A DNA stretch of 64,000 nt from Eleusine coracana subsp. coracana (GCA_032690845.1 CM064424.1:29870228-29934227); one strand, 5' to 3'; numbered from the stretch's first letter, positions 21,740 to 33,745 are shown. Numbers and translations are program-made. The notes: generated by a model from the letters alone, not told the origin.

Positions 21740-22574
21740 GGGTCTGTTTGGTTCCCATGAATTGAATCTGTTTCTAGGAATCAGATTCATAGAAATCATT
21801 TGCTTGGAATTCAATCGGCTGGAAATTGATTCAATTCAAATGTTTGTGTTTGGCTGTATAGAGAATTGAATTCCTTGAATTAAAATCAAGATGTTGTTTG
21901 GGCAACTTGCACAATGAATCAGTTGAATGTATAGATTCAACAAACATTAGCACGCATAACTTTTGCAATGATAAGAATTCAACATATGAATGAAGACGAC
22001 ATCACCGACAGGCAAGACACGCGGTGAAGCTTGAGGAAGGTGATGACGCAGGCAGGTTGAGCAGCGGCATACCTCGCCTATGGACGTGGGTTGAAGACTG
22101 CGTGAGTAGGTAGCATCGCAAGCGATGCAGGTGGATGACGGCTGCATAGTCAGCTTGTGTCGCGGGTGGAGGTAGCACGTGCTGGCTCTAGAGATATCAG
22201 CGCAATGGTGAGGCTTGAGTTGCGCCGTAGGTGGCAATGGCGTGTGGGCTCTGGTGATGGCGAGGCGCGAGGGTGTCCTGGTGTTGAGGCACGAGTCACG
22301 CTGGGAGTGGCAGAGGCATGGGAGGCGCGGTGCTGAATCCTGTGATGGCGGCGGCGAGGTGAATTTGCCGAGTCGGGAACTCAGAAGGGAGTCGTAGAGT
22401 CAAGAGATAGGACTCTGAGGGATTCCAGTGTTATGGGTCAGAAATTGTAGCATGCTAACATTTCAGAGGCTGGAAATGGGCTGAATGTTCCAATTCGTTT
22501 CCATGGACTACCCAACAGGCCAACCCTTAGAAAGTGATTCAATTCGGTCCGATTGATGAGAACCAAATGGGACC
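21740..22574. mobile_element. Harbinger MITE nested in the larger Harbinger element
   Basis: 835 bp flanked by TTA on both sides (21,737-21,739 and 22,575-22,577). Ends are GGGTCTGTTTGGTTCCCAT and, reverse-complemented, GGTCCCATTTGGTTCTCAT. Its left 200 bp resembles the left end of the host Harbinger (16,931-17,120), and its right end resembles the host's right end. It is probably an internally deleted relative that transposed into its own parent family. No coding region. Confidence 0.8.
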
Positions 22575-23139
22575 TTAACCTTTTTTTTTCCTTTTTCAAA
22601 CTATTGATACTAATCAAAATTAGCAAGGTATCAGAGCTCAGAACCAAGCAATTGTCATCCTAATTCCAACACCTACTATTGTCAAAGAGTAAATCCACAA
22701 GGTCAAGAGAAATATAGCCTAAATTTGTACATGAATTATTCCTTACCGAACCTCTAACAATGCACCCAAACACAAGTTACTGTCTAAATCTCCATCATTT
22801 CTATTCAATTAAGAATAGAACAGCTGACAGACTAGTGTATTACTGCAAGTATAGTAAAAAAAAAGTTGTCTGATTCTCTACTCATAATCTTCTCCCTTGA
22901 AGCCAAAAGGCTACTAGTACTAAAACAATTTGATCCCACTGTTGGTATCATACATGAGATCTGACATAAAAATTACCATCAGTTATCATGTGACCTAAGT
23001 GCTATCACTGGTCTGGAGATTCTGGACGAGCACTACATTCACACAATGCAGAAGGGAGGTTGGAGGAGGGAGACTAGAATACCTGGGAGGCCATGGAGGT
23101 GCAGAAGGTCGGTGACGGCTCGCTTGCTCTCCTGGTAGA

Positions 23140-23335
23140 GGATAGCAAAGGCACAAATCTCCCCTCCCATGATGGCTACGGTGATGATCTCCCTTCTCCC
23201 GATGGATCTGGCACGGATCTCCCCTCCCCCGATAGCACTGGCACGAACCTCCCTTCTCGAGGTGGTGACGGTGATGGTGCGGAGGTTCACTCTCGTGGAG
23301 ATGATGATGCAAGGTCTACTCTTGCGGCGACGCCA
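23140..23335. repeat. GC-rich imperfect minisatellite in the Harbinger right arm, with a second copy at 31,105-31,320
   Basis: Degenerate repeats of about 27-30 bases built on GATCTCCC(T/C)TCCCCCGAT. They code on the plus strand for DLPSPD-like repeats in both copies, but no known protein is recognised and the frame has no supporting gene structure. Confidence 0.55.
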
Positions 23336-24224
23336 TGAGCTCCTCTCCTGCAGCGGTGTCGGTGCGAGCTCCCCTACTACGGCGGCAACGGTGCGAGATC
23401 CCTTCCTGTGGCTGTGACGGTGCAAGCTCTCCTTCTGCTATGGTGGCGGCGTGAAGTCCCCTCTTGCGATGGTGGTGGCGGCGTGGAGGCATGGTGGAGT
23501 CAGGCGTCAGGATGAGGAGTGTCAATGGGGTCAAAGAAATTCCAAGTGTTTCGGTGGGTTTTGTTTGAAATTTGGATGGGCTACCGATTCAATAGGTTGG
23601 AAACGGGCCTAAATGTATGATTCAATTCCGTAGACTGCTAAACAGGCCTATCTCTAGAAAACGATTCATTTCAAACCATTTTGGGAGATCCAAACAGGCC
23701 CTAACAGTATTCTCCTGTACCTATATTTTCCCAGTACATGTTGTGGTCCATGGGGTCCATACAGCTGAGCAAAGCAGTCTTTGACAGACCCTCCAACTCC
23801 CATGCTCCTTTTTTAGGTAGACGATGGGGATCAGGGGAGCTTGTGAGTCATGATGTGTTGCGAGGCAGCTTGGGGTTCATGGACACGAGAGCTTCAGATA
23901 TTATATCCTTGATTAATAGTGGAAGTGATCATGGAGTAATACAATATGCTAAATGTTGATCATAACCAAACTTTATTTTCATTCTGCTAGAGTATTTTCC
24001 TTTGAAACAAAATATTTAAGTTTAGTACTAAAAGATTATGTATTTTCTTGTTTTATGAAATAATTTATTTGAGTCATTTTGACATTATTTATTAAAAGTT
24101 TTTTTTAAATTTATTGACCTGTGTTCCTATTTTCTATTATGGACAATAGGTGTTACTTTTATATCTCTATATTTCTGTTGATAGATAGAGGTGCTCCTCC
24201 CTCTCTATTGATTTGGTGTTAGTG

Positions 24225-24258
24225 TTGACGGTCATTAAATACCAATTACGACCGTCAA
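24225..24258. repeat. Inverted repeat at the LTR start
   Basis: TTGACGGTC and GACCGTCAA form a perfect 9-bp inverted repeat around a 16-base loop at the very start of the LTR. Copies 2 and 3 have 1-3 changes in the right arm. Confidence 0.75.
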
Positions 24259-24842
24259 TATAGCCACAACCAAGAGATTCTTGTTCCATGAAGGGCTTGA
24301 CAAAAAACTCTTGCTCCATGAAGAGCTTGTGAGAAAAAGAAAGAAAAAAATAGCCAATACTGCTATTGACGATTGTTAAATACCAATTCCGACCATCCAT
24401 ATACCTACAAAAGTTGGAAGACTTAGCATTTCATACATGCATGTTTGTTAGGAATAATAAAATTCCACTTGGTCATGGAGAAATATGTGCATGCAGGGAT
24501 TGGATACAATATATGTGGAGAAATGGAGTACAATCTGGGGAAACATGGTTCCAGCCAATAAGACGGTGCCAACTGGACCTCACTTAGATTGCATACATGG
24601 CTGCATGGGATTCCTCCAGAGAACACCAACTTAATTCGGAAGAGGACCCACCTACCAGTCACCCCAAAGAAGCACAACCCGAGAGGGCCCAGTCCTAGGT
24701 CGGCCGACCAGCCTCTTGGTCGGCCGACCAGGTCTTGAGCCTATTTTGGCCGGGCTTCCACATGTCAACTCCTGAAGTCCTTTGGAAGGTTGGTGCATGG
24801 AAGTTTCGCAGCGGTTACTCCTCAATACCGACTTATTCTCCC

Positions 24843-24850
24843 TATAAATA
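24843..24850 (+). promoter_or_regulatory. TATA box of gypsy LTR copy 1
   Basis: TATAAATA, conserved in copy 2 at 29,785-29,792 and absent from copy 3, where a deletion spans it. Confidence 0.65.
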
Positions 24851-26093
24851 GAAGGGGAGAGCTCCAATCCAACACACACATTCAAGAGCAAGTCATTTCC
24901 CTCTTTCATTTAGTAGTTTCCAAGTCCTAGCGGAGTTTAGTGTAGGAGGATCCTTGCTCAAGTCTCCACATCATTGGAGTATGGTATGACTCTTGTATCT
25001 TTACCTTTATTCTTTTATATTATTATTATGACTTTATTCTATTCAAGTAATATAGTTCTTCCATATAGTTATGCTTATGATAGTGTTCCTTGTTTGGTTA
25101 TATATCATATTCATGTCATAGGACTTTATGCTTTCATGATGACATAGACTTGCTAGTTGTACTTTAGTCTAGTTGTGATGATTCAACATGGGTTTGATAT
25201 CCAATTAGGATTGCAATTGTGTAGATCATGAATTGTTAATCCATAGGGTTACTATTATGAATTCTTAGTACTTATTTATTCAAAAGGTGATTCTAGTGTT
25301 TGAACGATGCTAGAATTCTACTTAAATGTGTAAGTGCGGTGCTTATATGGCTAGCTAGTATTGATCACTTCATAATCCATGGTTTGTAGAGGTAGGCAGT
25401 AGGTGGTGACAGTCCTATCTGTCCATTGTACTCCTCCACATTTGTTTACGACGTGTGTCCAAGACGGAGTTGCCTTATGTATGCCGAGCATGAATCCGTA
25501 CACAAAGTATTGAATGCGCTAGACTATGACTAGAATAACCTTGCATATAATTGTTTTATTATGTAACTATATAGGTAGACTAACATTAGAGCTTAGAACC
25601 AAGCAATTGTCATCCGAATTCCAGCACCTACTATTGTCAAAGAGTAAATCCACAAGGTCAAGAGAAATGTAGCCTGAATTTGTACATGAATAATTTCCTA
25701 CTGAACCTCTGACAATGCACCCAAATACAAGTTACTGTCTAAATCTCCATCGTTTCTATTGAATTCAGAATAGAACAGTTGACAAACTAGTGTATTACTG
25801 CAAGTATAGGAAAACAAAATGTTGTCTGATTCTCTACACATAGTCTTCTCCTATGAAGCCAAAAGGTTACTAGTACTAAAACAATTTTATCGCACTGTTG
25901 GTATCATACATGAGATCAGACATAAAAACTACCATGAGTTATCATGTCACCTAAGTGCTATCACTAGTCTAGAGATTCTGGGTGAGCACTACATTCACAC
26001 AATGCAGAAGGGAGGTTGGAGGATGGAGACCAGAATACCTGGGAGGCCATGGAGGTGCAGAAGGTCAGTGATGGCTCGCTTGCTCTCAACGGT

Positions 26094-28893
26094 AAGTTAC
26101 TAGGTTTACTAATTCCCATATTAAAGGTATGTACTTGGTACTATTCAATACTTGTCCGCGGAGTTGCAACGATAGGTGCTCCATTTTATCAAGTTTATTA
26201 CCCAAGTGATCCATAGTTGAATCTATAACCTACCGTTGACTCCACTAGTTTAATCATAGCAATTACTAACGGAAAGGCTCACTAACATAAACCACTTATA
26301 GGTCATTGTCGGAGTATGCAAGTGGGTTTCATCGAAGTCCTACACTTAATACACAATAAAAGTATTCCTAACTTGTGACAAAGGAAAAAGGACATGAAAA
26401 TTAAATGGGTTATGCACCGGGGCTTGTCTTGGGAGTGATCATAGTTAGTGTCTTCACCAAAGTTCACTTTAGAGCCTTGCTGATCTGGTGTGATCTCCTC
26501 GGTCTCGATCCCTATATGGAATGGACATGCATCAATGCGAAGGAATACACAAGGTTTCATGGAGTTCCTTAACTAAAGATGAAATTGATGGCATGATGAT
26601 TCATGGCACTTCCTCAGCAAATAAAATTAATGAACTAATCATTTATTCATGAATATGTGTGCACCCTAAGTATGACATGGCAGCCACTGAATTTGAAGGG
26701 GACAAACTTCTAATTAGAGAATGTAGTTTTCAATCATCACAAACTTAGTGTATGTCTACTCTAAACATGAGCATGGCATAGATAAGGATTACATGACACT
26801 ACATGATGATGATGACATGAAGACATAGTACTAAGACCTAAATTTCAGAAAGTTTATTTTAAGCACTTAGCTAAAGTGGCCATATGTAAAGGCTAGCACT
26901 ATACATACAATGACAAGTTAATTACATAATTACCTCTAGGTACATATAGTTATTTAGGAACCAAGAGTATATAAATGGAGATAAGGATTTCTACTGTAAA
27001 GTTAATGTGAATTATTCTTCATGAATATTCCAGAAATGAATTTATGCCTACGTTTATTAAATGCACACAAAAAGCAAGATTTATATGGAAAATTCTTAAT
27101 TTAACTAACAATTGATTAATTTCGACATCAAAAGCATACTTAGGTTGCTTCAAATTTTGCATGAAATTTTACAGGAGTGCACAAGTGCATAAGAGACAGG
27201 AATACCAAATTTCATAATTAAATTCCTAACCAATAATTTATGCAATAATACTAACAATATGCCTAAACATGAAAATGTGATTTTGCAGAAAGTTTAAGGA
27301 TGCCATGAAATGATCACTGAGCAAGTTTCATGAATTTACCATTTATATTTATTTACTTATGAATTTATTAAGCAAATTAGGGTTGTAAATTTAGGGAATT
27401 AAATAAATTAATTTACTGAGTAACTTTGGACTTCAACTTGTTTTTCTGGTAGAGGAGGATTTTAGGAGTTGAACAAAATTGGTTTCATCATTTTTGGACT
27501 TTTATTTCTCGAGTTATTGAATTTTAAAGTTTAATCAAAGTTCACTCCTATTTACAAAATTGCCATCGGCCATTTCAAATTTTTCCCCGCGCGCGGCGAC
27601 GCTGCGGCTCTGCTGGCTCGCCAGCGGCGATTGGCGGTGGGACTTGGAACTCGGTGCTGCTCTACGTGATCAGTGACACACAACGGTCACGTGGGTGGTG
27701 GTGGTCGGAGTAGGGGCTCCTGGAGCACTGCAGGCAACGAGCGGCGGCGATGCTCGATGGCGGCCGACGGCGGTAGGCACGTGCAGAGGCGAAATTGGCA
27801 AGGGAGAGGGTCTAGGAGCATCACCTTGGTGCCGTGGTGCTCGTCGACGCACTGGCTAGAGTCGGTGTGGCCGGGAGAGGGGTCGTCGCCGTGAGCCTCC
27901 TTCGCGTGATGAACGGTGGCGGCTCGGTCTTCCTCCAATTCCGGCGAGGGGGCTGGAACCCAAGGTTAGCACGTCAGGGAGGAGTGAGAGGAGCTACTTG
28001 CACGCCGATTTGCGAAAGAACCAGCAACGGGGAAACTACCTGGACGGAGCTTGACGTGGCGATGATCAGGCGGCTCAGAGTAGGGGAACTCCGGTGACGC
28101 TCGCTGGAGAGGAGGAAGGAAGGGGAAGCAGAGTGCTTGGACGCGCTGGAGAGACTTGGGGAGCTGAACGGAGCAGGTGCGAATGAAGGGAGAGGAGAAG
28201 GGCAGTCCCGGGCTGCTTTTAACGCCGATCATCCGGGAGAGCGAGCGAGAGAGAGAGAGACGGCGAGCTGTCGGCAGGGAAGTGGAGGGAGGGAGCGCTG
28301 CCTTCAAGTTCCGGCCGGTGGCACAGGAGGCGTGGAGCTGCAGTGGCCATCCTGGTGCTCGAGTGATCGACGGTGGCGCAGTACGGCGGCGTCGGTGTCG
28401 AGCGATAATTGGTCAGGGAAAAAGAGAGGGGTTGACTCGGCTTGACTTTGAACATGGCTCGGGTTTGGCCAAAATTCACCATGTTCCCTTGCTTCAAACT
28501 TCACACTGATATTTTTGTAAGCCCAGGAAAACATGCTCTCCAACTTTGCTTTTGGGTGCATCAGCTGGATTGGCATAGATTAAGTTTTAAAATTCCAGGA
28601 CATACATGCTCTTTTCTGACTTTAGAGGAATTTTTAAGGGTATTAATTGGTTACCAAAAATTCTGGTAAAATTCTCAAAATTCTATTTTAATGTGGCCAT
28701 TCAGAATATGCAAAAATATTGGGGTACTTCCATGTGTTTTTTGTCATGTTTGAGAAAGCCCTTATTTGGATATTCTGGATTTTAATTAATTAATTTTCAC
28801 TCTTTATTCTTTGGCACCTTGATTATTTATATTTTAATTATCCCTTAATTAACATTGGGTTTAGTTAAGTTCCAATTTGTGACATGGGATGTC
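26094..28893 (-). mobile_element. Foreign 2.8-kb segment replacing part of tandem unit 2, LTR-like
   Basis: Homology to units 1 and 3 breaks after 'gctcgcttgctctc' and resumes at 'atcataacc', with about 830 bp of the unit missing. On the minus strand the segment starts TGTGACATCCCATGTCACA, a beginning seen in several plant gypsy LTRs. The left half is AT-rich. A GC-rich core (27,580-28,450) lies in the middle and contains long shadow frames but no recognised protein. A solo or partial LTR plus a deletion is the best reading. Confidence 0.4.
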
Positions 28894-29163
28894 ACAATCA
28901 TAACCAAAGTTTATTTTCATTCTCCTAGAGTATTTTCTTTTCAATCAAAATATTTAAGTTTAGTACTAAAAGATTATGTATTTTCTTGTTTTTTGAAACA
29001 CTTTATTTGATTCACTTTGACATGATTTATTAAAAGTTTTTTTTAAAAAATTATAGACCAGTGTTCCTATTTTCTTTTATGGACACTAGGTGTTACTTTT
29101 ATATCTCTATATATTTATGTTGATAGGGAGAGGCGCTCCTCCCTCTTTATTGATTTCTCGTTG

Positions 29164-30587
29164 TGTTGACGGTCATTAAATACCAATTCTAACTGTCAAT
29201 ATAGCCACAAATAAGAGATTCTTGCTCCATGAAGAGCTTGACAAAACAAACTGTTGCTCGATGAAGAACTTGAGAGAAAAAGAAAGAAAAAGATAGCCAA
29301 TACTGCTGTTGACAGTCGTTAAATACCAATTCCGACCATCCATATACCTACAAAAGTTGGAAGACTTAGCATTTCATACATGCATGTTAGTTAGGAAAAA
29401 TAAGATTCCACTTGTTCATGGAGAAATATGTGCATGCAGGGATTTGATACAATATATGTGGAGAAATGGAGCACAATTGGGGGAAACATGGTTCCAGCCA
29501 ATAAGACGGTGCCAACTGGACCTCACTTAGATTGCATACATGGCTGCACAAGATTCCTCCAGAGAACACCGACTTAATTCAGAAAAGACCCACCTACCAG
29601 TCACCCCAAAGAAGCACAACCCGAGAAGGCCCAGTCCCAGGTCGGCCGACCAGCCCCTAGGTCGGCCAACCGGGTCTTGAGCCTATTTCGGATGGGCTTC
29701 CACGTGTTCACTCCTGAACTCCTTTTGAAGGTTGGTGCATGGTAGTTTCGTGGCGGTCACTCCTCAGTACCGACTTATCCACCCTATAAATAGAAGGGGA
29801 GAGCTCCACTCCAACACACACACACTCAAGAGCTAGTCATTTCCTTCTTTCATTTAGTAGTTTCATAGTCCTAGCGGTGTTTAGTGTAGAAGGAGCCTTG
29901 CTCAAGTCTCCAAGTCATAGGAGTATTGGTATGGCTCTTGTATCTTTACCTTTATTCTTTTATATTATTATTATGACTTTATTCTATTCAAGTAATATAG
30001 TTCTTCCATATAGTTATGCTTATGATAGTGTTCCTTGTTTGGTTATATATCATATTCATGTCATAGGACTTTATGCTTTCATGATGATATAGACATGCTA
30101 CCGTATCCTCATGATTGTCATATACCTTGACTATAGTCTAAATGTTATAATGCTAGTTGTATTTTAGTCTAGTTGTGATGATTCAACATGGGTTTGATAT
30201 CCAATTAGGATTGCAATTGTGTAGCTCATGACTTGTTAATCCATATGGTTAGTGTTATGAATTCTTAGTATTTGTTTATCCAAATGGTGGCACTAGTGTT
30301 TGATCAATGCTAGAATTCTACTTAAATGTGTAAGCATTGTGCTTAGACGGCTAGCTAGTATTGATCACTTCGTAATCCATGGTTTGTAGAGGTAGGCAAT
30401 AGGTGGTGATAGCCCTATCTGTCCATTGTACTCCTCCACGTTTGGTTACGATGTGTGTCCAAGACGGAGTTGCCTTGTGTATGCCGAGCATGAATCCGTA
30501 CCCGAATTGTTGAATGCGCTAGACTATGACTAGTATAACCTTGCATATAACTGTTTGATTATGTAACTATATAGGTAGACTAACATT
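29164..30587 (+). repeat. Gypsy LTR, copy 2 (3' truncated by the tandem duplication)
   Basis: Same start and end points as copy 1, with the TATA box at 29,785-29,792. The GGTCGGCC palindrome pair at 29,640-29,671 has one degraded arm. Confidence 0.75.
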
Positions 30588-31657
30588 AGAGCTTAGAACT
30601 AAGCAACTGTCATCCTAATTCCAGCACCTACTATTTTCAAAGAGTAAATCCACAAGGTCAAGAGAAATGTAGTCTGAATTTCTACATGAATAATTCCCTA
30701 CTGAACCTCTGACAATGCACCCAAACACAAGTTACTGTCTTAATCTCGATCGTTTCTATTAAATTCAGAATAGAACAACTGACAAACTAGTGTATTACTG
30801 CAAGTATAGAAAAAAAATAGTTGTCTGATTCTCTACACATAGTCTTCTCCCTTGAAGCCAAAAGGTTACTAGTACTAAAACAATTTTATCGCACAGTTGG
30901 TATCATACATGAGATCGGACATAAAAACTATCATGAGTTATCATGCCACCTAAGTGCTATCACTAGTCTGGAGATTCTGGACGAGCACTACTTTCACACA
31001 ATGCAGAAGGGAGGTTGGAGGATGGAGACCAGAATACCTATAAGGCCGTGGAGGTGCAGAAGGTCGGTGACGGCTCGCTTGCTCTCGGGGTAGAGGATAG
31101 CAAAGGCGTGGATCTTCCCTCCCACGATGGCTACAGCGAGGATCTCCCTTCCCCAGACAGATCTGGCACGGATATTCCCTCCCCTGATAGTGCTGGCATG
31201 GAACTCCCTTCTCGAGGCGGTGATGGGGTGGATCTCCAGTCCTGTGGCGGTGATGGTGATGGTGCAGAGGTTAACTCCCATGGAGACGATGATACGAGGT
31301 CCACTCCTATGGTGACGGCGTGAGCTCCCCTCCTGCGGCGGCATCAGTGCAACCTCCCCTCCTATGGTGGCGACGGTGCGAGCTCTCCTTCTGCGGTGGC
31401 GGCAGCGCGAGGTCCGCTCTAACGGCTGCGGCGGTGGCGTGGAGGCTTGGTGGAATTAGGCATCAGGATGAGGAGCGTCGATGGGATCAAAGAAATTCCA
31501 AGTGTTTCGGTGGGTTTTGTTTGAAATTTGGTTGGGCTACCAATTCGATAGGTTGGAAACGGGCCGAAATGTAGGATTCAATTCCACAGACTGCTAAAAA
31601 GGCCTATCTCTAGAAAATGATTCAATTCGGACCATTTCAGGAGATCCAAACAGGCCC
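30588..31657 (-). mobile_element. Harbinger right-end fragment, copy 3
   Basis: Matches 22,633-23,701 and ends with the same TIR (reverse complement GGGCCTGTTTGGATCTCC). It is followed by the same flank ('tattctcctgtacctatatt') as the intact Harbinger. It is a product of the tandem duplication, not a separate insertion. Confidence 0.75.
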
Positions 31658-32184
31658 CATTAGTATTCTCCTGTACCTATATTTTCCCAGTACATGTTGT
31701 GGTCCATGTGGTCCATACAGCTGAGCAAAGCAATCTTTGACAGATTGTCCAACTCCCATGTTCTGTTTTTAGCTAGACGGTGGGGATTAGGGGAGCTCGT
31801 GAGTCGTGATGTGATGCCAGGCAGCTTGGGATTCAGGGACATGAGAGCTTCATATATTATATCATTGATTAATAGTAGAAGTGATTATGGAGTAATACAA
31901 TATTCTAAATGTTGAACATAACCAAATTTTATTTTCATTCTCCTAGAGCATTTTCTTTTGAAACAAAATATTTAAGTTTAGTACTAAAAGATGATGTATT
32001 TTCTTATTTTATGAAATACTTTAATTGATTCACTTTGACATGATTTATTAAATTTATTTTTTTAAAAAATTTACTAACCTGTGTTCCTAGTATCTGTTAT
32101 GGACACTAGGTGTTACTTTTATATCTCTATATATTTATGTTGATAGGGAGAGGCGCTCCTCCCTCTTTATTGATTTCTCGTTAG

Positions 32185-33719
32185 TGTTGACGGTCATTAA
32201 ATACCAATTCCAACCGTCAATATAGCCACAAATAAGAGATTCTTGCTCCATGAAGAGCTTGACAAAAAGACACTCTTGCTCCATGAAGAGCTTGAGAGAA
32301 AAAGAAAGAAAAAGATAGACAATACTACTATTGACAATCGTTAAATACCAATTCTGACCATCCATATACCTACAAAAGTTGGAAGATATAGCATTTCTAA
32401 CATGCATGTTAGTTAGGAAAAATAAGATTCCACTTGTCCATGGAGAAATATGTGCATGCAGGGATTTGATACAATATATGTGGAGAAATGGAGCACAATC
32501 TGGGGAAACATGGTTCTAGCCAATAAGACGGTGCCACCTACCAGTCACCCCAAAGAAGCACAACCCAAGAGGGCCCAGTCCCAGGTCGGCCGACCAGCCC
32601 CTAGGTAGCAGGAGCCTTGCTCAAGTCTCCAAGTCATAGGAGTAATGGTGTGGCTCTTGTATCTTTACCTTTATTCTTTTATATTATTATTATGACTTTA
32701 TTCTATTCAAGTAATATAGTTCTTCCATATAGTTATGCTTATGATAGTGTTCCTTGTTTGGTTATATATTATATTCATGTCATAGGACTTTATGCTTTCA
32801 TGATGATATAGACTTGCTACCTTATTGTCATGATTGTCATATACCTTGACTATAGTCTAAATGTTATAATGCTAGTTGTACTTTAGTCTAGTTGTGATGA
32901 TTCAACATGGGTTTGATATCCAATTAGGATTGCAATTGTGTAGCTCATGACTTGTTAATCCATATGGTTAGTGTTATGAATTCTTAGTACTTGTTTATCC
33001 AAATGGTGACACTTGTGTTTGATTGATGCTAGAATTCTACTTAAATGTGTAAGCGCGGTGCTTAGACGATAGCTAGTATTGATCACTTCGTAATCCATGG
33101 TTTGCGTAGAGGTAGGCAGTAGGTGGCGACACCCGTATCTGTCCATTGTACTCCTCCTTGTTTGGTTACGACGTGTGTCCAAGATGAAGTTGCCTTGTGT
33201 ATGCCGGGCATGAGTCCGTACACGAAGTGTTGAATGCATTATACTATGACTAGTATAACCTTACATATAATTGTTTGACTGTGTAACTATATAGGTAGAC
33301 TAACATTAGAGATGTAGCTTTGCTTTCCTAACTAATACTCCCTAGTGACTTAGGACTTTATTTATCTTTAGAAATGATTGCTATGTGTGTCACACTATCC
33401 CTATCCATTATTATACTTACCTCTATATGAACTCTGAATACTCATACTGATCTTTATGATTACATTACTATTAACAATCATATATTTATGCTATAGCCTT
33501 CCTTTGGTAGAACTATAAATGACAAGCTATTGGTGCAATCCAATAGTAAAATGCTACAACGGTATTATCTATGCGCTTGCGGATCTTACTATATTGACAC
33601 TCAAGTGTATCTTTATAATTATGTCCGGTGTGACATTAAGAAGTGCCTCAAGCATTTTTGGCGCCTAGCCAGGGTTGATTATATCCATGTAACTTAGTAA
33701 ACGTTAGCAAGTGTCAACA
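32185..33719 (+). repeat. 5' LTR of G1 (LTR copy 3, promoter deleted)
   Basis: TGTTGAC at 32,185 and GTCAACA at 33,719 are exact inverted ends, followed by a PBS. Compared with copy 2, about 226 bp is missing at about 32,606 (between 'cccctaggt' and 'aggagccttgc'). That removes the TATA box and presumed start site. Confidence 0.8.
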
Positions 33720-33727
33720 AGCATTTC

Positions 33728-33745
33728 TGGCGCTGTTGCCAGCGA
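33728..33745 (+). other. Primer binding site of G1
   Basis: TGGCGCTGTTGCCAGCGA closely follows the LTR end. It resembles TGGCGCCGTTGCCGGGGA, the tRNA-Asp type PBS used by Tat/Athila gypsy elements, with three differences. Confidence 0.65.

Larger units (their letters stand above)
16931..23701 (-). mobile_element. PIF/Harbinger transposon, complete with TIRs and TAA target duplications
   Basis: The left end GGATCCGTTTGGGTCCTCT and the reverse-complemented right end GGGCCTGTTTGGATCTCCC form imperfect terminal inverted repeats. TAA flanks both sides (16,928-16,930 and 23,702-23,704), the 3-bp duplication typical of this superfamily. The 6.8 kb contain both hallmark genes on the minus strand: a DDE transposase (21,399-19,206) and a SANT/Myb-like protein (18,834-17,926). 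Nested inside are a related MITE (21,740-22,574) and a CACTA-like insertion (about 19,573-20,689) that splits the transposase. Inactive in its present form. Confidence 0.85.
24223..25587 (+). repeat. Gypsy LTR, copy 1 (3' truncated by the tandem duplication)
   Basis: Begins TGTTGACGGTC and matches copies at 29,164 and 32,185. A TATA box (24,843-24,850) precedes a CT/CA-rich leader. It holds two GGTCGGCCGACC palindromes at about 24,700-24,732. It is cut at the unit junction before the LTR end that survives in copy 3. Confidence 0.75.
22633..33311. repeat. Tandem triplication of a Harbinger-end/gypsy-LTR composite
   Basis: Units run 22,633-25,587, 25,588-30,587 and 30,588-33,311. Each starts with 'agagct(c/t)agaac..aagca', which lies inside the Harbinger element. 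Units 1 and 2 end at 'ctaacattagag', inside a gypsy LTR. The unit 1/2 and unit 2/3 junctions are the same. Left of unit 1 the Harbinger continues; right of unit 3 the LTR continues. This is the pattern of tandem duplication through AGAG microhomology, not separate insertions. Confidence 0.8.

Noticed and set aside
22995..23425. Minus-strand ORFs over the Harbinger minisatellite
   Set aside because: Arg/Ser-rich products of the repeat; they do not join to the transposase N-terminus at 21,399.
27670..28576. Cluster of ORFs on both strands in the GC-rich core of the unit 2 replacement
   Set aside because: Arg/Gly/Pro/Ser-rich compositional frames on both strands, no recognised domain. Better explained as a GC-rich LTR portion.
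33650..33680. 'ttttggcgcctagccaggg' as the G1 primer binding site
   Set aside because: It lies inside the LTR, about 50 bases before the GTCAACA end. The better placed PBS is at 33,728.
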